DNA from: Trichodesmium sp002260545
GTDB lineage: Bacteria; Cyanobacteriota; Cyanobacteriia; Cyanobacteriales; Microcoleaceae
Reading direction: 5' to 3'
DNA: 64,000 nt
Assembly (NCBI RefSeq): GCF_050016015.1
Contig: NZ_JBNHEQ010000298.1
Coordinates: 1 to 64,000 of the forward strand
Positions 7,684-16,652 of the stretch are shown here, piece by piece (the stretch's first letter is position 1; every line of letters starts with the position of its first letter). The notes under the pieces were generated by a model. The model was not told where the DNA came from. It worked only from the letters and a program-made list of their open reading frames with translations, and did no database searches. Both the position numbers and the translations under genes were made by a program.

Positions 7684-9909
7684 ATGAGAATATTAGTAAC
7701 AGGTGGCGCGGGTTTTCTTGGTTCTCATCTCATCGATAGATTAATGGAACAAGGCCATGAAGTCCTCTGTCTCGATAATTTTTACACAGGAACTAAACGC
7801 AATATTTATAAGTGGTTGAATCATCCCTATTTTGAATTAGTTCGCCACGATATTACTGAACCAATTAGATTAGAAGCAGATCAAATTTATCATCTAGCTT
7901 GTCCTGCTAGTCCTATACATTATCAGTACAACCCTGTCAAGACAATTAAAACAAATGTGATGGGGACATTGAATATGTTGGGGTTAGCCAAAAGAGTAAA
8001 AGCAAGATTCTTTTTGGCTTCCACATCTGAGGTATATGGAGACCCGGATGTACATCCTCAAACAGAAGAGTATAGAGGTAATGTTAATTGTATTGGTATT
8101 CGATCGTGTTATGACGAGGGCAAGCGAGTAGCGGAAACTTTGGCATTTGATTACCATCGTCAAAATAATGTTGATATTCGAGTAGTTAGAATTTTTAACA
8201 GTTTGACTGGAGACCAAAAGGTACTTTATTACATTGGTGAAGAGCTTCATTATGAAACTTTTGCTGAATGTTATGACAGAATTAATGGGGATATATCAAA
8301 TGTATCAGTGCCTTGTTTTGATGAAAATTCTCAAACAGTAATTAAACCAATTTCTGCAATTTGGAAACATCACGTCAAGAAGAAAGGTTTTAAGATAAAA
8401 ACTGTTTGGGGTAAGGAGATAAAAATTACAGAAGATCATAGTTTATTTACTAGGGATGAAAATAATAAACCTCAAGCAGCTTTTGGAAATGAATTAAAGG
8501 TGGGAGATGAAATAGGAGTTCCCAGTTATATCAGCTTTTTGGAACAGCCTTTACAACCATTCCAGATTACAGATAAGATATTAAACAAAGAAGAAATATC
8601 TGTAGAAAGTGAAGAAACAATTTCCTATCTAGAAAAATATGGAGATAAAATTCGGGAGTATTTATTGGCAAAAGGTTTAAATCCTAGTCAACTTTATTCC
8701 ACACTGAAAAACTACGAAGCTAAAAATCAAATTCCTTGGCATCTATGGGAATATTTAGAACTTCCTCTATCGGAAAAAGAAAAAGTTTGCTACTCATCTA
8801 CAAAAGCAGTTAAAAATTGTATCGGCAATATAGAAGAATTTTTATGGTTATTAGGGTTTTATGTAGCTAAAGGAAGTTTTGTACAAGATAAACTGTTGCT
8901 CAAAGGAGAAGCTGAGAAACTAGCAAAAGTAATAGAAGTAATAGAAAGAATATTTGACTGTAAGTCGGAAATTAATGAAGCAGGATATATAAGTATTGAG
9001 TCAAAAATCCTGGTTGATTTAATTAGAGATGGGTTGAATTTTGGGAAGACAGAAAAAGATATTCCTAATTGGATTTTACAACTTCCTCAAAAACAGTTAA
9101 TTAGCTTTTTACAGGGATTTGCTGAAGGTAAAAATCTAGAAAATCAAAGAAATTCAATCTTTGAATTTAATAGTGATAGTCAGTTAGTTGCTGAAAAGTT
9201 AGTATTGATTCTCGCTAAGTTTGGATTAGTAGCAGATGTTTCAGAAACAGAAGAACAAGAAGAACAAATTTACCGGATAATAGTAGAGGGATTAGAAGAT
9301 AACAATATCCAGAATTTGTCTAACATTCAGCAGAAAATATCAGCCCAAACTACAGGTGATATTATCTGGGCAAAAATAGAAAGTATGGAAGAATTTGAAA
9401 TAGATGATTATGTCTACGATTTCTCCGTGCCAAATTATGAGAACTTTATAGGGGGAAGTTACAGTATTTTTGCTCATAATACTTATGGACCAAGAATGTT
9501 AGAAAATGATGGTCGAGTTGTTAGTAACTTTATCGCACAAGCCTTAAAAGGAATACCATTAACAGTCTATGGCGATGGTTCCCAAACCAGGAGTTTCTGT
9601 TATGTTTCAGACTTGGTAGAAGGGTTTATCCGGTTAATGAATCAAGATTTTATCGGACCAGTTAATATAGGGAACCCTGGAGAGTATACAATACTAGAAT
9701 TAGCTCAGAAAATTCAAGAAATGGTTAATCCAGATGCAGAGATAACATATAAACCTCTGCCACAAGATGACCCAAAACAACGACAACCAGATATTACTCG
9801 TGCGAAAAAATATTTGGGTTGGGAGCCTACTGTTCCTCTCGAAGAAGGGTTAAAATTGACTATAGAGGATTTTCAAGAGCGGCTCAAAAATGAACCGCCA
9901 AAAAGCTAA
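7684..9909 (+). CDS. uxs: UDP-glucuronate decarboxylase (UDP-xylose synthase) precursor with in-frame intein
   Basis: A short-chain dehydrogenase/reductase that converts UDP-glucuronate to UDP-xylose, using NAD within the cycle. The N-extein (residues 1-172) has the GGAGFLGS dinucleotide-binding loop (7-14) and the catalytic Tyr143/Lys147 pair (YDEGK). It ends at RIFN. The C-extein resumes with TYGPRMLENDGRVVSNF. Joined, the exteins give about 314 aa, the normal family length. The intervening 427 residues are an intein (separate entry). The ATG at 7684 (MRILVTGG) fits the family; an in-frame ATG at 7612 would add 24 residues with no homology. The next pathway gene downstream is ugd, which supplies UDP-glucuronate. 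A tnpB remnant now lies between them. Confidence 0.93.
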   Translation: MRILVTGGAGFLGSHLIDRLMEQGHEVLCLDNFYTGTKRNIYKWLNHPYFELVRHDITEPIRLEADQIYHLACPASPIHYQYNPVKTIKTNVMGTLNMLGLAKRVKARFFLASTSEVYGDPDVHPQTEEYRGNVNCIGIRSCYDEGKRVAETLAFDYHRQNNVDIRVVRIFNSLTGDQKVLYYIGEELHYETFAECYDRINGDISNVSVPCFDENSQTVIKPISAIWKHHVKKKGFKIKTVWGKEIKITEDHSLFTRDENNKPQAAFGNELKVGDEIGVPSYISFLEQPLQPFQITDKILNKEEISVESEETISYLEKYGDKIREYLLAKGLNPSQLYSTLKNYEAKNQIPWHLWEYLELPLSEKEKVCYSSTKAVKNCIGNIEEFLWLLGFYVAKGSFVQDKLLLKGEAEKLAKVIEVIERIFDCKSEINEAGYISIESKILVDLIRDGLNFGKTEKDIPNWILQLPQKQLISFLQGFAEGKNLENQRNSIFEFNSDSQLVAEKLVLILAKFGLVADVSETEEQEEQIYRIIVEGLEDNNIQNLSNIQQKISAQTTGDIIWAKIESMEEFEIDDYVYDFSVPNYENFIGGSYSIFAHNTYGPRMLENDGRVVSNFIAQALKGIPLTVYGDGSQTRSFCYVSDLVEGFIRLMNQDFIGPVNIGNPGEYTILELAQKIQEMVNPDAEITYKPLPQDDPKQRQPDITRAKKYLGWEPTVPLEEGLKLTIEDFQERLKNEPPKS
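8200..9480 (+). mobile_element. Intein with degenerate LAGLIDADG endonuclease
   Basis: In-frame 427-residue protein intron. The first residue is Ser (SLTGDQKVLYYIG), block B has TEDH (KITEDHSLF), and the last residues are SIFAHN followed by Thr as the +1 extein residue. The chemistry would therefore use Ser1, the terminal His-Asn, and Thr+1. The middle contains two LAGLIDADG-like helices, LLGFYVAKGS and FLQGFAEGKN. The first has Lys where the catalytic acid is expected, so homing activity is probably lost while splicing could remain. The insertion point, RIFN/TYGPRM, is a conserved stretch of the host enzyme. Confidence 0.92.
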
Positions 9910-9914
9910 AAGGG

Positions 9915-10118
9915 GTCATTTCAGTTAGCCTCCTGCGGAGGAACTACGTTAACAGTTAGCCTCCTGCGGAATGCTGCGCAAACAGAGGTGCTGCCTCTTC
10001 CAGAGGAGCAGCGCTAACGCTGACGTTAACAGTTATCAGTACCTCCGACTCAAGTCGGAGGCTTGAAATACTGAATTGAATATTTTTTTATCCCCTTCAA
10101 AAGACCTCATTTTTTGGT
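9915..10118. repeat. Dispersed element with hairpin, copy 1 (also at 14322-14449)
   Basis: Begins GTCATTTCAGTTA, contains a stem-loop at 10042-10061 (CCTCCGAC, TCAA loop, GTCGGAGG) followed by CTTGAAATACTGAA, and ends near GACCTCATTTTTTGGT. An inverted relative sits in the alcohol dehydrogenase pseudogene, where the stem reads CCTCTGG/CCAGAGG. Hairpin placement near a tnpB suggests an IS200/IS605-type end, but this is inference. A REP-like stretch with GCGGAATGCTGCGCAAAC lies inside. Confidence 0.6.
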
Positions 10119-10242
10119 AAATACAGAAAGCGAAAAATTGTCTAAAGTTCCTCAAACTTACTTATAACTAGAGCTATTAAACTAAAATGGGTAAGTTTGT
10201 TCAGTTGTCTTTATTTGAGTCGCTATCAGCTACAATTAATGT

Positions 10243-11480
10243 ATGAAGCTAGTTGAACGTCATGTCATCACGAAAAACCATCCTTTTTGGTCTGAAATTG
10301 ACCACAAGGCTTTTTTGTCTAAAAATCTGTTTAATTTAGCTAACTATTATTATCGTCAATATTTCTTTACTAATAAAAAGAAATTAAATTTTACTGAACT
10401 GTATCACCAGGTATCTAAAAGTTCTGATTATCAAGCTTTACCTACCAAGGTAAGTAAGCAAATTATTAGCAGATTAGATCGATGTTGGACTGGTTATTTT
10501 TCTGCTTTAAAAGAATGGAAAAAACAGCCTAGTAAATTTTTAGGAAAACCGAAAATTCCTAAATATAAACATAAGACATGCATGCCGAAATATTCTGCCA
10601 TATCCAGATGAATCAATTTACGCGCAAAGCCTTAAAAAAAGGAATTTGTCATCTGTCGATGAGTGAAATAAAAATTCTCACTTCACAGACAGAAATAATA
10701 GAGGCCAGAATCGTCCCCAAAAGTAGCTGTTACATAATAGAAATAGTCTATGAAAAATCGGAGGAAACCACAAAAAATCAACAAGTAGCAGGAGTAGATG
10801 TAGGCGTAAATAATTTAATGGCTGTAACGACAAATCAAACAGGAACTGCACCTCTTTTGATTAAAGGCAAACCATTAAAAGCGATTAATACATTTTATAA
10901 TAAACAGCGCTCTTGTTTACAATCTCAATTAAAAACCAACCACAATCAAAGTAATTATCGTAGATTAAAAAAATTAACTCACAAACGAAATTGTCGAGTA
11001 GAAAATTATCTCCATACAGCCAGTAAAAGAGTAATAGATTGGTGCATTAAGCATGAAATAGGAATCTTAATTATCGGGCATAACCAGACCTGGAAACAAG
11101 AAATAAAATCAGGAAAAAAGAACAATCAACAATTTGTGAACATCCCTCATTGTAGGTTGATAGAGATGTTAACATATAAAGCCCAACTAAGAGGAATAAA
11201 AGTAATAATTACAGAAGAATCTTATACGTCTCAATCGAGCTGTTTAGATGGGGATAATTTACCGAAATATGGAGATAAAAAAACGAAATTTAGTGGAAAA
11301 AGAGTAACAAGAGGGTTGTATAAAACCAGGGAAAATAAATCATTAAATGCAGATGTAAATGGGTCATTGAATATAATTAAAAAAGTAATTCCTGATGTCT
11401 TTGACCAAGGAATAAAGGGTTTGCCGTTTAACCCTGTAGCGATCGATCCACTACGAACAACTAAGTTTTCAGATTTTTGA
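10243..11480 (+). pseudogene. tnpB: TnpB (IS200/IS605-family RNA-guided nuclease), two frameshifts
   Basis: The N-terminal part (10243-10585, MKLVERHVITKNHPFWSEID...) and the C-terminal part (from about 10630 to 11480) are in different frames. Between them a third frame reads RNILPYPDESIYAQSLKK, the expected connecting sequence. At least two indels have therefore occurred, one near 10580 and one in an A-run near 10632. The RuvC-like residues remain: Asp in GVDVGVNN, Glu in ITEESYTSQ and Asp in NADVNGSLN. The CxxC pairs of the usual zinc ribbon between the last two are absent. No tnpA is present. It separates uxs from ugd. Confidence 0.88.
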
Positions 11481-11927
11481 GTAAGTTTGAGTTTAGTTGA
11501 GCGGTGCAATGAATAATGGATAATGAAAACTAGATCTAATTATCAATTAGAGATTATCAATTATCCATTGGTGAAGAGGATTGAATCAAGTACGGAAATC
11601 TAATGAATTGATAATGGATAATGAATAATGGATAATTATTTATTAATTGATAATGATTGGAGAGTACAAAGTTATTCTAAGAAAATGATTGCTTTTAAGA
11701 CTGAAAGTCCTACTGGAAAATGCTTACAGCACCTAAATTTCTGAATAGTAAAGTTTCTAACCTTTAGATAACTGAAAGTCTTAGCTAGCAATAGTTATTC
11801 CTATAACTTTACACTGTCTAGATAATGAATTAATTATCAATTATCCATTGATAAGGAGAGGCTTTAAACCTCTAGGGATTAATTATTAATTATCCATTTT
11901 TGTGTTAAAAATTTTGAGGATATAAAT
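11481..11927. repeat. Intergenic region with AT-rich AATTATCAATTATCC repeats
   Basis: Repeated blocks of AATTATCAATTATCCATTG, ATAATGGATAATG and GGAGAGGCTTTAAACCTC belong to the AT-rich element family found intact at 17490 and 54186. The ugd ribosome site GAGGAT lies eight bases before its ATG. No gene was seen. Confidence 0.55.
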
Positions 11928-13295
11928 ATGCGTGTTTGCGTTATTGGTACTGGTTACGTTGGCTTAGTTACAGGAGTTTGTCTTTCTCATACAGGACATC
12001 ATGTTATTTGCATAGATAATAACGAAGAAAAAGTCAAGTTGTTAAAATCAGGACAGTCTCCAATTTACGAACCGGGTTTGTCTGAACTAATGCAAAGTAG
12101 CACTAAAGACGGGTTGCTAGAGTTTACATCTGACTTAAAAGCAGGAGTCAATCATGGTGATATTTTATTTATCGCTGTTGGTACTCCTCCACTACCTACA
12201 GGGGAAAGTGATACTCGCTATGTGGAAGCGGTGGCAAAGGGTATAGGCGCTCATTTGACTACAGGTTACAAAGTGATTGTTAATAAATCAACTGTACCTA
12301 TTGGATCTGGTGACTGGGTACGGAGGATCGTTTTAGATGGGGTTGAGGAACGTAAAAAAGAAGAAGGGGGAACTGGTACAGATATTGAAGCAGAATTTGA
12401 TGTAGTTAGTAACCCAGAGTTTTTGCGTGAAGGTTCTGCCATCTTTGATACTTTTAACCCAGACAGAATTGTGTTGGGAAGTAATAGTCAAAAGGCGTTA
12501 GATATGATGCAGGAGCTTTATGCACCTTTAGTCGAACGCAAGTATGGTGACGACCAGTCTCTACCACCAGTGCCAGTGGTAATTACAGATTTGAACTCGG
12601 CAGAGATGATTAAATATGCTGCTAATTCTTTCTTAGCAACTAAGATTAGTTTTGTGAATGAGGTTGCTAATATTTGCGATCGCGTGGGTGCAGATGTAGT
12701 TCAGGTTGCTAAGGGTATTGGGTTAGACTCTCGCATTGGTAATAAGTTTTTACAAGCTGGTATTGGTTGGGGTGGCTCCTGTTTCCCGAAAGATGTTTCT
12801 GCTTTAGTTCATACTGCTGATGACTATGGTTGTCAAGCAAACTTATTAAAAGCAGCAGTTGAGGTGAATAAGCATCAACGGATGATAGCGGTGGACAAGT
12901 TGCAGCAGTCTTTGAAAATTCTTAAGGGTAAAACTATTGGGTTATTAGGTTTGACGTTTAAGCCTGATACTGATGATATGCGGGATGCACCTTCTCTAGA
13001 TTTGATTCAAGAGTTGAACAGGTTGGGTGCTAAGGTGAAAGCTTATGACCCAATCATTTCTCAGTCTGGTATGCGTCATGGTTTAACAGGTGTAGTAGTT
13101 GAGACTGACCCAGAAAGACTTGCTGATGGTTGTGATGCTTTGGTGTTGGTGACAGACTGGAAACAGTTTGAGAAATTAGACTATGGCAAGATGGCAAAGT
13201 CGATGGAGCATAATTTGTTTGTTGATGGTCGTAATTTCTGCGATCGCAAAGAGTTAGAAGCTGCTGGTTTTCAGTATGTAGGGATAGGTCATTAA
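11928..13295 (+). CDS. ugd: UDP-glucose 6-dehydrogenase
   Basis: NAD-dependent four-electron oxidation of UDP-glucose to UDP-glucuronate, the precursor of UDP-xylose and acidic polysaccharide sugars. The 455-aa protein shows the N-terminal Rossmann motif GTGYVGLVTG (residues 7-16), the substrate-binding loop with NPEFLREGSAI, the catalytic cysteine in GWGGSCFPKD, and the C-terminal UDP-binding domain with GLTFKPDTDDMRDAPS. GAGGAT eight bases before the ATG is a plausible ribosome site. Its product is the substrate of the decarboxylase encoded upstream. The 2-kb gap between them holds a decayed tnpB and repeats, so an original operon may have been split. Confidence 0.96.
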   Translation: MRVCVIGTGYVGLVTGVCLSHTGHHVICIDNNEEKVKLLKSGQSPIYEPGLSELMQSSTKDGLLEFTSDLKAGVNHGDILFIAVGTPPLPTGESDTRYVEAVAKGIGAHLTTGYKVIVNKSTVPIGSGDWVRRIVLDGVEERKKEEGGTGTDIEAEFDVVSNPEFLREGSAIFDTFNPDRIVLGSNSQKALDMMQELYAPLVERKYGDDQSLPPVPVVITDLNSAEMIKYAANSFLATKISFVNEVANICDRVGADVVQVAKGIGLDSRIGNKFLQAGIGWGGSCFPKDVSALVHTADDYGCQANLLKAAVEVNKHQRMIAVDKLQQSLKILKGKTIGLLGLTFKPDTDDMRDAPSLDLIQELNRLGAKVKAYDPIISQSGMRHGLTGVVVETDPERLADGCDALVLVTDWKQFEKLDYGKMAKSMEHNLFVDGRNFCDRKELEAAGFQYVGIGH

Positions 13296-13333
13296 AAATC
13301 TTTTAGCAGTTAGCTTTTAATTTGAAAAATCAT

Positions 13334-13361
13334 GTAGGGACGTTCTATGGAGCGTCCCTAC
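13334..13361. repeat. REP palindrome, GTAGGGACGTT family (after ugd)
   Basis: A 28-base near-perfect palindrome, GTAGGGACGTTCT followed by its approximate complement, 38 bases after the ugd stop. Possible transcript end. Confidence 0.75.
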
Positions 13362-13368
13362 TGTTTGA

Positions 13369-13772
13369 TATAAAATCCGGTTATATCATGTCCGGATAAG
13401 AGCGTGATAGAACTCCGTTCCGCTTACGCGACCAAAAAAACTTTCTCATGCATATACTTTTTTGATCCCCTCTTCCCTCTTCCCTCCTGTAGGGGCGTTA
13501 ACGATAGTTATGCGAAGCTAACGGCCGTTTCGCTGCGCGACATGAAACGCCCCTACGACTCCTGACTCCTCCCTTTTTATTTATAACTATTTAACCGGAC
13601 ATGATATTATATAGTAATCGTAAAATTACTTCCTCTTAATACAGGTTTTCTATTGAATACTAAATTGAAAAATTCATACTATTCAAATTGTTTCTTTCTC
13701 CTGAATTATGAATTCTGACTCCTGACTCCTGACTCCTAAGCAATACGATAACTAATTACCCGGATCATATAT
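13369..13772. mobile_element. MITE-like element (TATAAAATCCGG ends) interrupted by a second MITE
   Basis: Outer ends are TATAAAATCCGGTTA at 13369 and TAATTACCCGGATCATATA ending at 13772. The same element, uninterrupted and inverted, is at 53854-54106. Here a second element (13384-13606) sits just inside the left end, so this is a nested insertion. Confidence 0.7.
13384..13606. mobile_element. MITE, TATCATGTCCGG family, nested copy
   Basis: Terminal inverted repeats TATCATGTCCGG and CCGGACATGATA bound 223 bp with no coding capacity. The interior carries a REP-like inverted pair (GTAGGGGCGTTAACG with CGCCCCTAC) and tandem GACTCC motifs. Related copies are at 14023, 33230, 44632 and 53027. Confidence 0.75.
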
Positions 13773-14022
13773 GACACCATATAGAAATTTGATAAATCTT
13801 TTCTATTCAGAAGTTAAAACAATTCCGATAACGAGCCTTATTTGCTAATACCTTATCCATTGCTTCATTAATTTGAGAAATAGGCATAGTTTCAATCATT
13901 GGCTTAATCTGATGAATGGCTGCAAACTCCAACATTTCTGTCATAAAACGCCGTCCACCAACTACACTACCCACAACAGCTTTTTGATCGAAAACTCAAG
14001 GTAATAAAGGTATATTTAACAT

Positions 14023-14180
14023 CATGTCCCTTTATATCGTTTGTGTAAACCCAAGCGTAAATATTTACAGGAAATTTAAGTTTTTTTCTTGCTTGATATT
14101 AAGCCTTGCTACCTGTTCCCTGTTCCCAGTTAAGTGTTCCCTACCTTTGCTATACAATACTGATGCTAGCGGACATGATA
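14023..14180. mobile_element. MITE, TATCATGTCCGG family, inserted in alcohol dehydrogenase gene
   Basis: 158 bp bounded by CATGTCCC and GCGGACATGATA, with TAACAT directly repeated on both sides (14017-14022 and 14181-14186). Removing the element and one repeat restores the dehydrogenase frame from GLPVSM into LNIPLLP, which supports true transposition with a target duplication of about 5-6 bp. Confidence 0.8.
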
Positions 14181-14321
14181 TAACATCGAAACAGGAAGTC
14201 CAACTAAACAGAAAACGCCGTTCTTTGCTAATAAACTAAAAGCTTTATCCCAATCAACTTCTGATGAAACAGCACTAATAAGTAAATCTACACTGCTACT
14301 AGCTGCTGCGATCTCTTCTTG

Positions 14322-14449
14322 ACCAAAAAATCAGGTCTCAAGCCTCCCTTTTTAAGGGGATGAAAAAAAATTAACTTCAGTATTTCAAGCCTCTGGGTTT
14401 AGCCAGAGGTACTGTTAACTGATAACTGATAACTGATAACTGAAATGAC
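14322..14449. mobile_element. Dispersed element with hairpin, copy 2, inserted in alcohol dehydrogenase gene
   Basis: Inverted relative of 9915-10118, with the same ends (ACCAAAAAATCAGGTC and CTGAAATGAC) and a central CCTCTGG/CCAGAGG hairpin. It splits the dehydrogenase between FCNW and GQEE. It contains no gene. Confidence 0.65.
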
Positions 14450-14711
14450 TGTTCCAATTACAAAAATGGTGCGCTCCAAATTATTTTGCTTCTGCTTCTT
14501 TACCGGTAGAATTGCTCTAGCCCTAAGATAAATATTTAATGTACTAAAGCCTTACTACGGTGTTTAATTATAACTATTCAACTCGAAATTATATCAGTAT
14601 AAACCCACATTTCTATATATTTTTTTTGTTAAAAATTTCTAAAGTTTTTTAGACATAAAGACTACGAAGAGATAAAAAGGTTATATTCACGACAAAGTAA
14701 TAGAAAAATTT

Positions 14712-16184
14712 ATGGTAACTACTACAATACCAGAACAAAAGGTTAAAATTGGCCAAACCAAACTATTAATTAATAACGAGTGGGTAGAAAGTGCCTCTGG
14801 GAAACGGTTTGAAACTATTAACCCTGCAACAGGAGAAGTTATTTGTGACGTTGCAGAAGCAGATGCACCTGATGTAGACAAAGCTGTAATAGCAGCCCGC
14901 AAAGCATTTACCAGTGGTGACTGGCAAAAAATGTCTGCTACCAAACGAGGTGAACTTATATATAAGTTAGCAGACTTGATGGAAGAAAATATAGAAGAGT
15001 TGGCAAGGTTAGAAACCCTGGATAATGGTAAACCACTCAAAGACTCTCTCAGTGCAGATTTACCTTTGGCGATCGCCTGTTATCGCTATTATGCAGGATG
15101 GGCGGACAAAGTTCAAGGCAAAACTATTCCCCTCAATGGCCCCTATTTCTGCTACACTCGCCACGAACCAGTAGGAGTTGTCGGTCAAATTATTCCTTGG
15201 AACTTCCCTTTATTAATGCAAGCTTGGAAACTTGCCCCAGCATTGGCAATGGGTAATACATTAGTAATGAAAACTGCCGAACAAACACCATTGTCAGCTT
15301 TTCGGGTGGGAGAGTTGGCGGTGGAAGCTGGTTTTCCTCCTGGTGTAATCAATATGTTATCTGGTTACGGCCCAACTGCTGGTGCTGCCATTTCTCACCA
15401 TAACGATATTGATAAAATTGCTTTCACTGGTTCGACAGAAGTCGGTCATTTAATCATGGAAGCTGCTGCCAAGAGTAACTTAAAGCGGGTGACTTTAGAA
15501 CTCGGTGGCAAGAGTCCGAATATAGTGTTTGCCGATGCGGATATGGATGCGGCTATTGAAGGCTCCCATTTTGCTTTATTCTTCAATCAAGGTCAGTGTT
15601 GCTGTGCGGGTTCTCGTCTGTTTGTAGAAGAGAAATGTTATGATGATTTTGTTGCCAAGAGTGTAGAACGGGCAAAACGCCGGATGGTAGGCGACCCATT
15701 TGCTGAACGTGTGGAACAAGGGCCTCAAGTTGATGAAGAACAGTTTAATAAAGTGATGAGTTATATTGAGTCTGGTCAGCAGGATGGTGCCCAGATGTTA
15801 TGCGGTGGTTCAAGAGTTGGCGATCGCGGTTATTTTATTGCACCAACTGTATTTGCTGACGTGCAAGATGATATGAAAATTGCTCAAGAAGAAATTTTTG
15901 GTCCGGTGATGAGCATTATTAAGTTTAAGGATATTGATGACCTGGTAGAACGAGCAAATAATACGATTTATGGTTTGGCTGCTGGTGTATGGACACAAGA
16001 TGTGAGTAAGGCTCATACTGTAGCTCATAGACTGCGAGCAGGTACTGTTTGGGTAAATTGTTATGATGTGTTTGATGCTGCTGCACCGTTTGGTGGTTTT
16101 AAACAGTCTGGTATTGGTAGGGAGAAAGGTGAGTATGCTTTACAGCAGTATACAGAGATTAAGACTGTAACTATGAAGATGTAG
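14712..16184 (+). CDS. NAD(P)-dependent aldehyde dehydrogenase, ALDH1/2-like
   Basis: Oxidises an aldehyde to its acid. The 490 aa match the family length. Visible motifs are the cofactor site (IIPWNFPLLM, FTGSTEVG), the general base Glu in LELGGKSPN, the catalytic Cys in NQGQCCCAGSR, and the C-terminal EEIFGPV and PFGGFKQSGIGRE. The exact substrate cannot be fixed; the sequence resembles broad fatty- or aromatic-aldehyde enzymes more than succinate-semialdehyde ones. The ATG begins MVTTTIPEQKVKIGQTKLLINNEW. It is flanked by two degraded oxidoreductase genes, so it is the intact remnant of a local dehydrogenase cluster. Confidence 0.92.
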   Translation: MVTTTIPEQKVKIGQTKLLINNEWVESASGKRFETINPATGEVICDVAEADAPDVDKAVIAARKAFTSGDWQKMSATKRGELIYKLADLMEENIEELARLETLDNGKPLKDSLSADLPLAIACYRYYAGWADKVQGKTIPLNGPYFCYTRHEPVGVVGQIIPWNFPLLMQAWKLAPALAMGNTLVMKTAEQTPLSAFRVGELAVEAGFPPGVINMLSGYGPTAGAAISHHNDIDKIAFTGSTEVGHLIMEAAAKSNLKRVTLELGGKSPNIVFADADMDAAIEGSHFALFFNQGQCCCAGSRLFVEEKCYDDFVAKSVERAKRRMVGDPFAERVEQGPQVDEEQFNKVMSYIESGQQDGAQMLCGGSRVGDRGYFIAPTVFADVQDDMKIAQEEIFGPVMSIIKFKDIDDLVERANNTIYGLAAGVWTQDVSKAHTVAHRLRAGTVWVNCYDVFDAAAPFGGFKQSGIGREKGEYALQQYTEIKTVTMKM

Positions 16185-16222
16185 TTGGTGATTCATTACT
16201 TACTAGACTACTCCGAAAAAAA

Positions 16223-16250
16223 GTAGGGACGTTCCATGGAACGTCCCTAC
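16223..16250. repeat. 28-bp perfect REP palindrome
   Basis: Perfect palindrome GTAGGGACGTTCC with its complement, 38 bases after the aldehyde dehydrogenase stop. It could act as a transcript-end hairpin. Confidence 0.85.
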
Positions 16251-16260
16251 AAGAATATTT

Positions 16261-16351
16261 CAGGACTTACGCAAAATACTAAATAATGCAGCACCCGTAG
16301 GGGCAAATGGCATACGCCCATACTAAATACAGCGGTACTGCGTAAGTCCTG
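16261..16351. mobile_element. 91-bp MITE with CAGGACTTACGCA ends
   Basis: Perfect 13-bp inverted ends CAGGACTTACGCA and TGCGTAAGTCCTG enclose 65 bp with no coding capacity, including part of a GTAGGGGC palindrome. The ends resemble those of small elements common in cyanobacterial genomes. The rest of the spacer up to 16652 shows no gene. Confidence 0.75.
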
Positions 16352-16652
16352 TATTTGGCGTTCTATCCTAACAGAACAAACACTGGCTTCATAACTGAAG
16401 TCAGAAGGCTGAAGGTTGAAGGCTGAAGTTAAATTTTTGCTGTGACTATATTTGAGAATGTTCGCGCCAGTAATGGCGACTGCTATATTTGCTTAATGAT
16501 CGATTAAAATAGAAAAATACTTGATTTTTTTTACCTATTCCCTATTCCCTACAACATATTTTCCAAATCCTGTCCAGAAAATTGTTCGCAAAAATTACAT
16601 TTGAGACTTAAAAATTAAAGTTCTAAATGTTAGGTTAATTTAACCTAGATAC

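Larger units (their letters stand above)
13807..14521 (-). pseudogene. Zinc-type alcohol dehydrogenase, broken by two elements and nonsense codons
   Basis: Read on the minus strand, three pieces join into the cofactor domain of a zinc-dependent (cinnamyl-alcohol-type) alcohol dehydrogenase. They are STGKEAEAK-stop-FGAHHFCNW (about 14450-14521), GQEEIAAASSSVDLLISAVS...GVFCLVGLPVSM (14187-14321), and LNIPLLP-stop-VFDQKAVVGSVVGGRRF...NKARYRNCFNF (13807-14017). An element at 14322-14449 separates the first two pieces, and a MITE flanked by TAACAT at 14023-14180 separates the last two. The N-terminal catalytic half is missing. The gene lies divergent to a surviving aldehyde dehydrogenase, which suggests a lost alcohol-to-acid route (inference). 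Confidence 0.85.

Noticed and set aside
11541..11897. Possible CRISPR array because of regular AATTATCAATTATCC repeats
   Set aside because: Units are irregular and overlapping, spacers are not unique, and no cas gene is near; it belongs to the AT-rich element family.
14024..14239. 71-codon plus-strand frame
   Set aside because: It lies almost wholly in a MITE and continues into the alcohol dehydrogenase pseudogene on the wrong strand.
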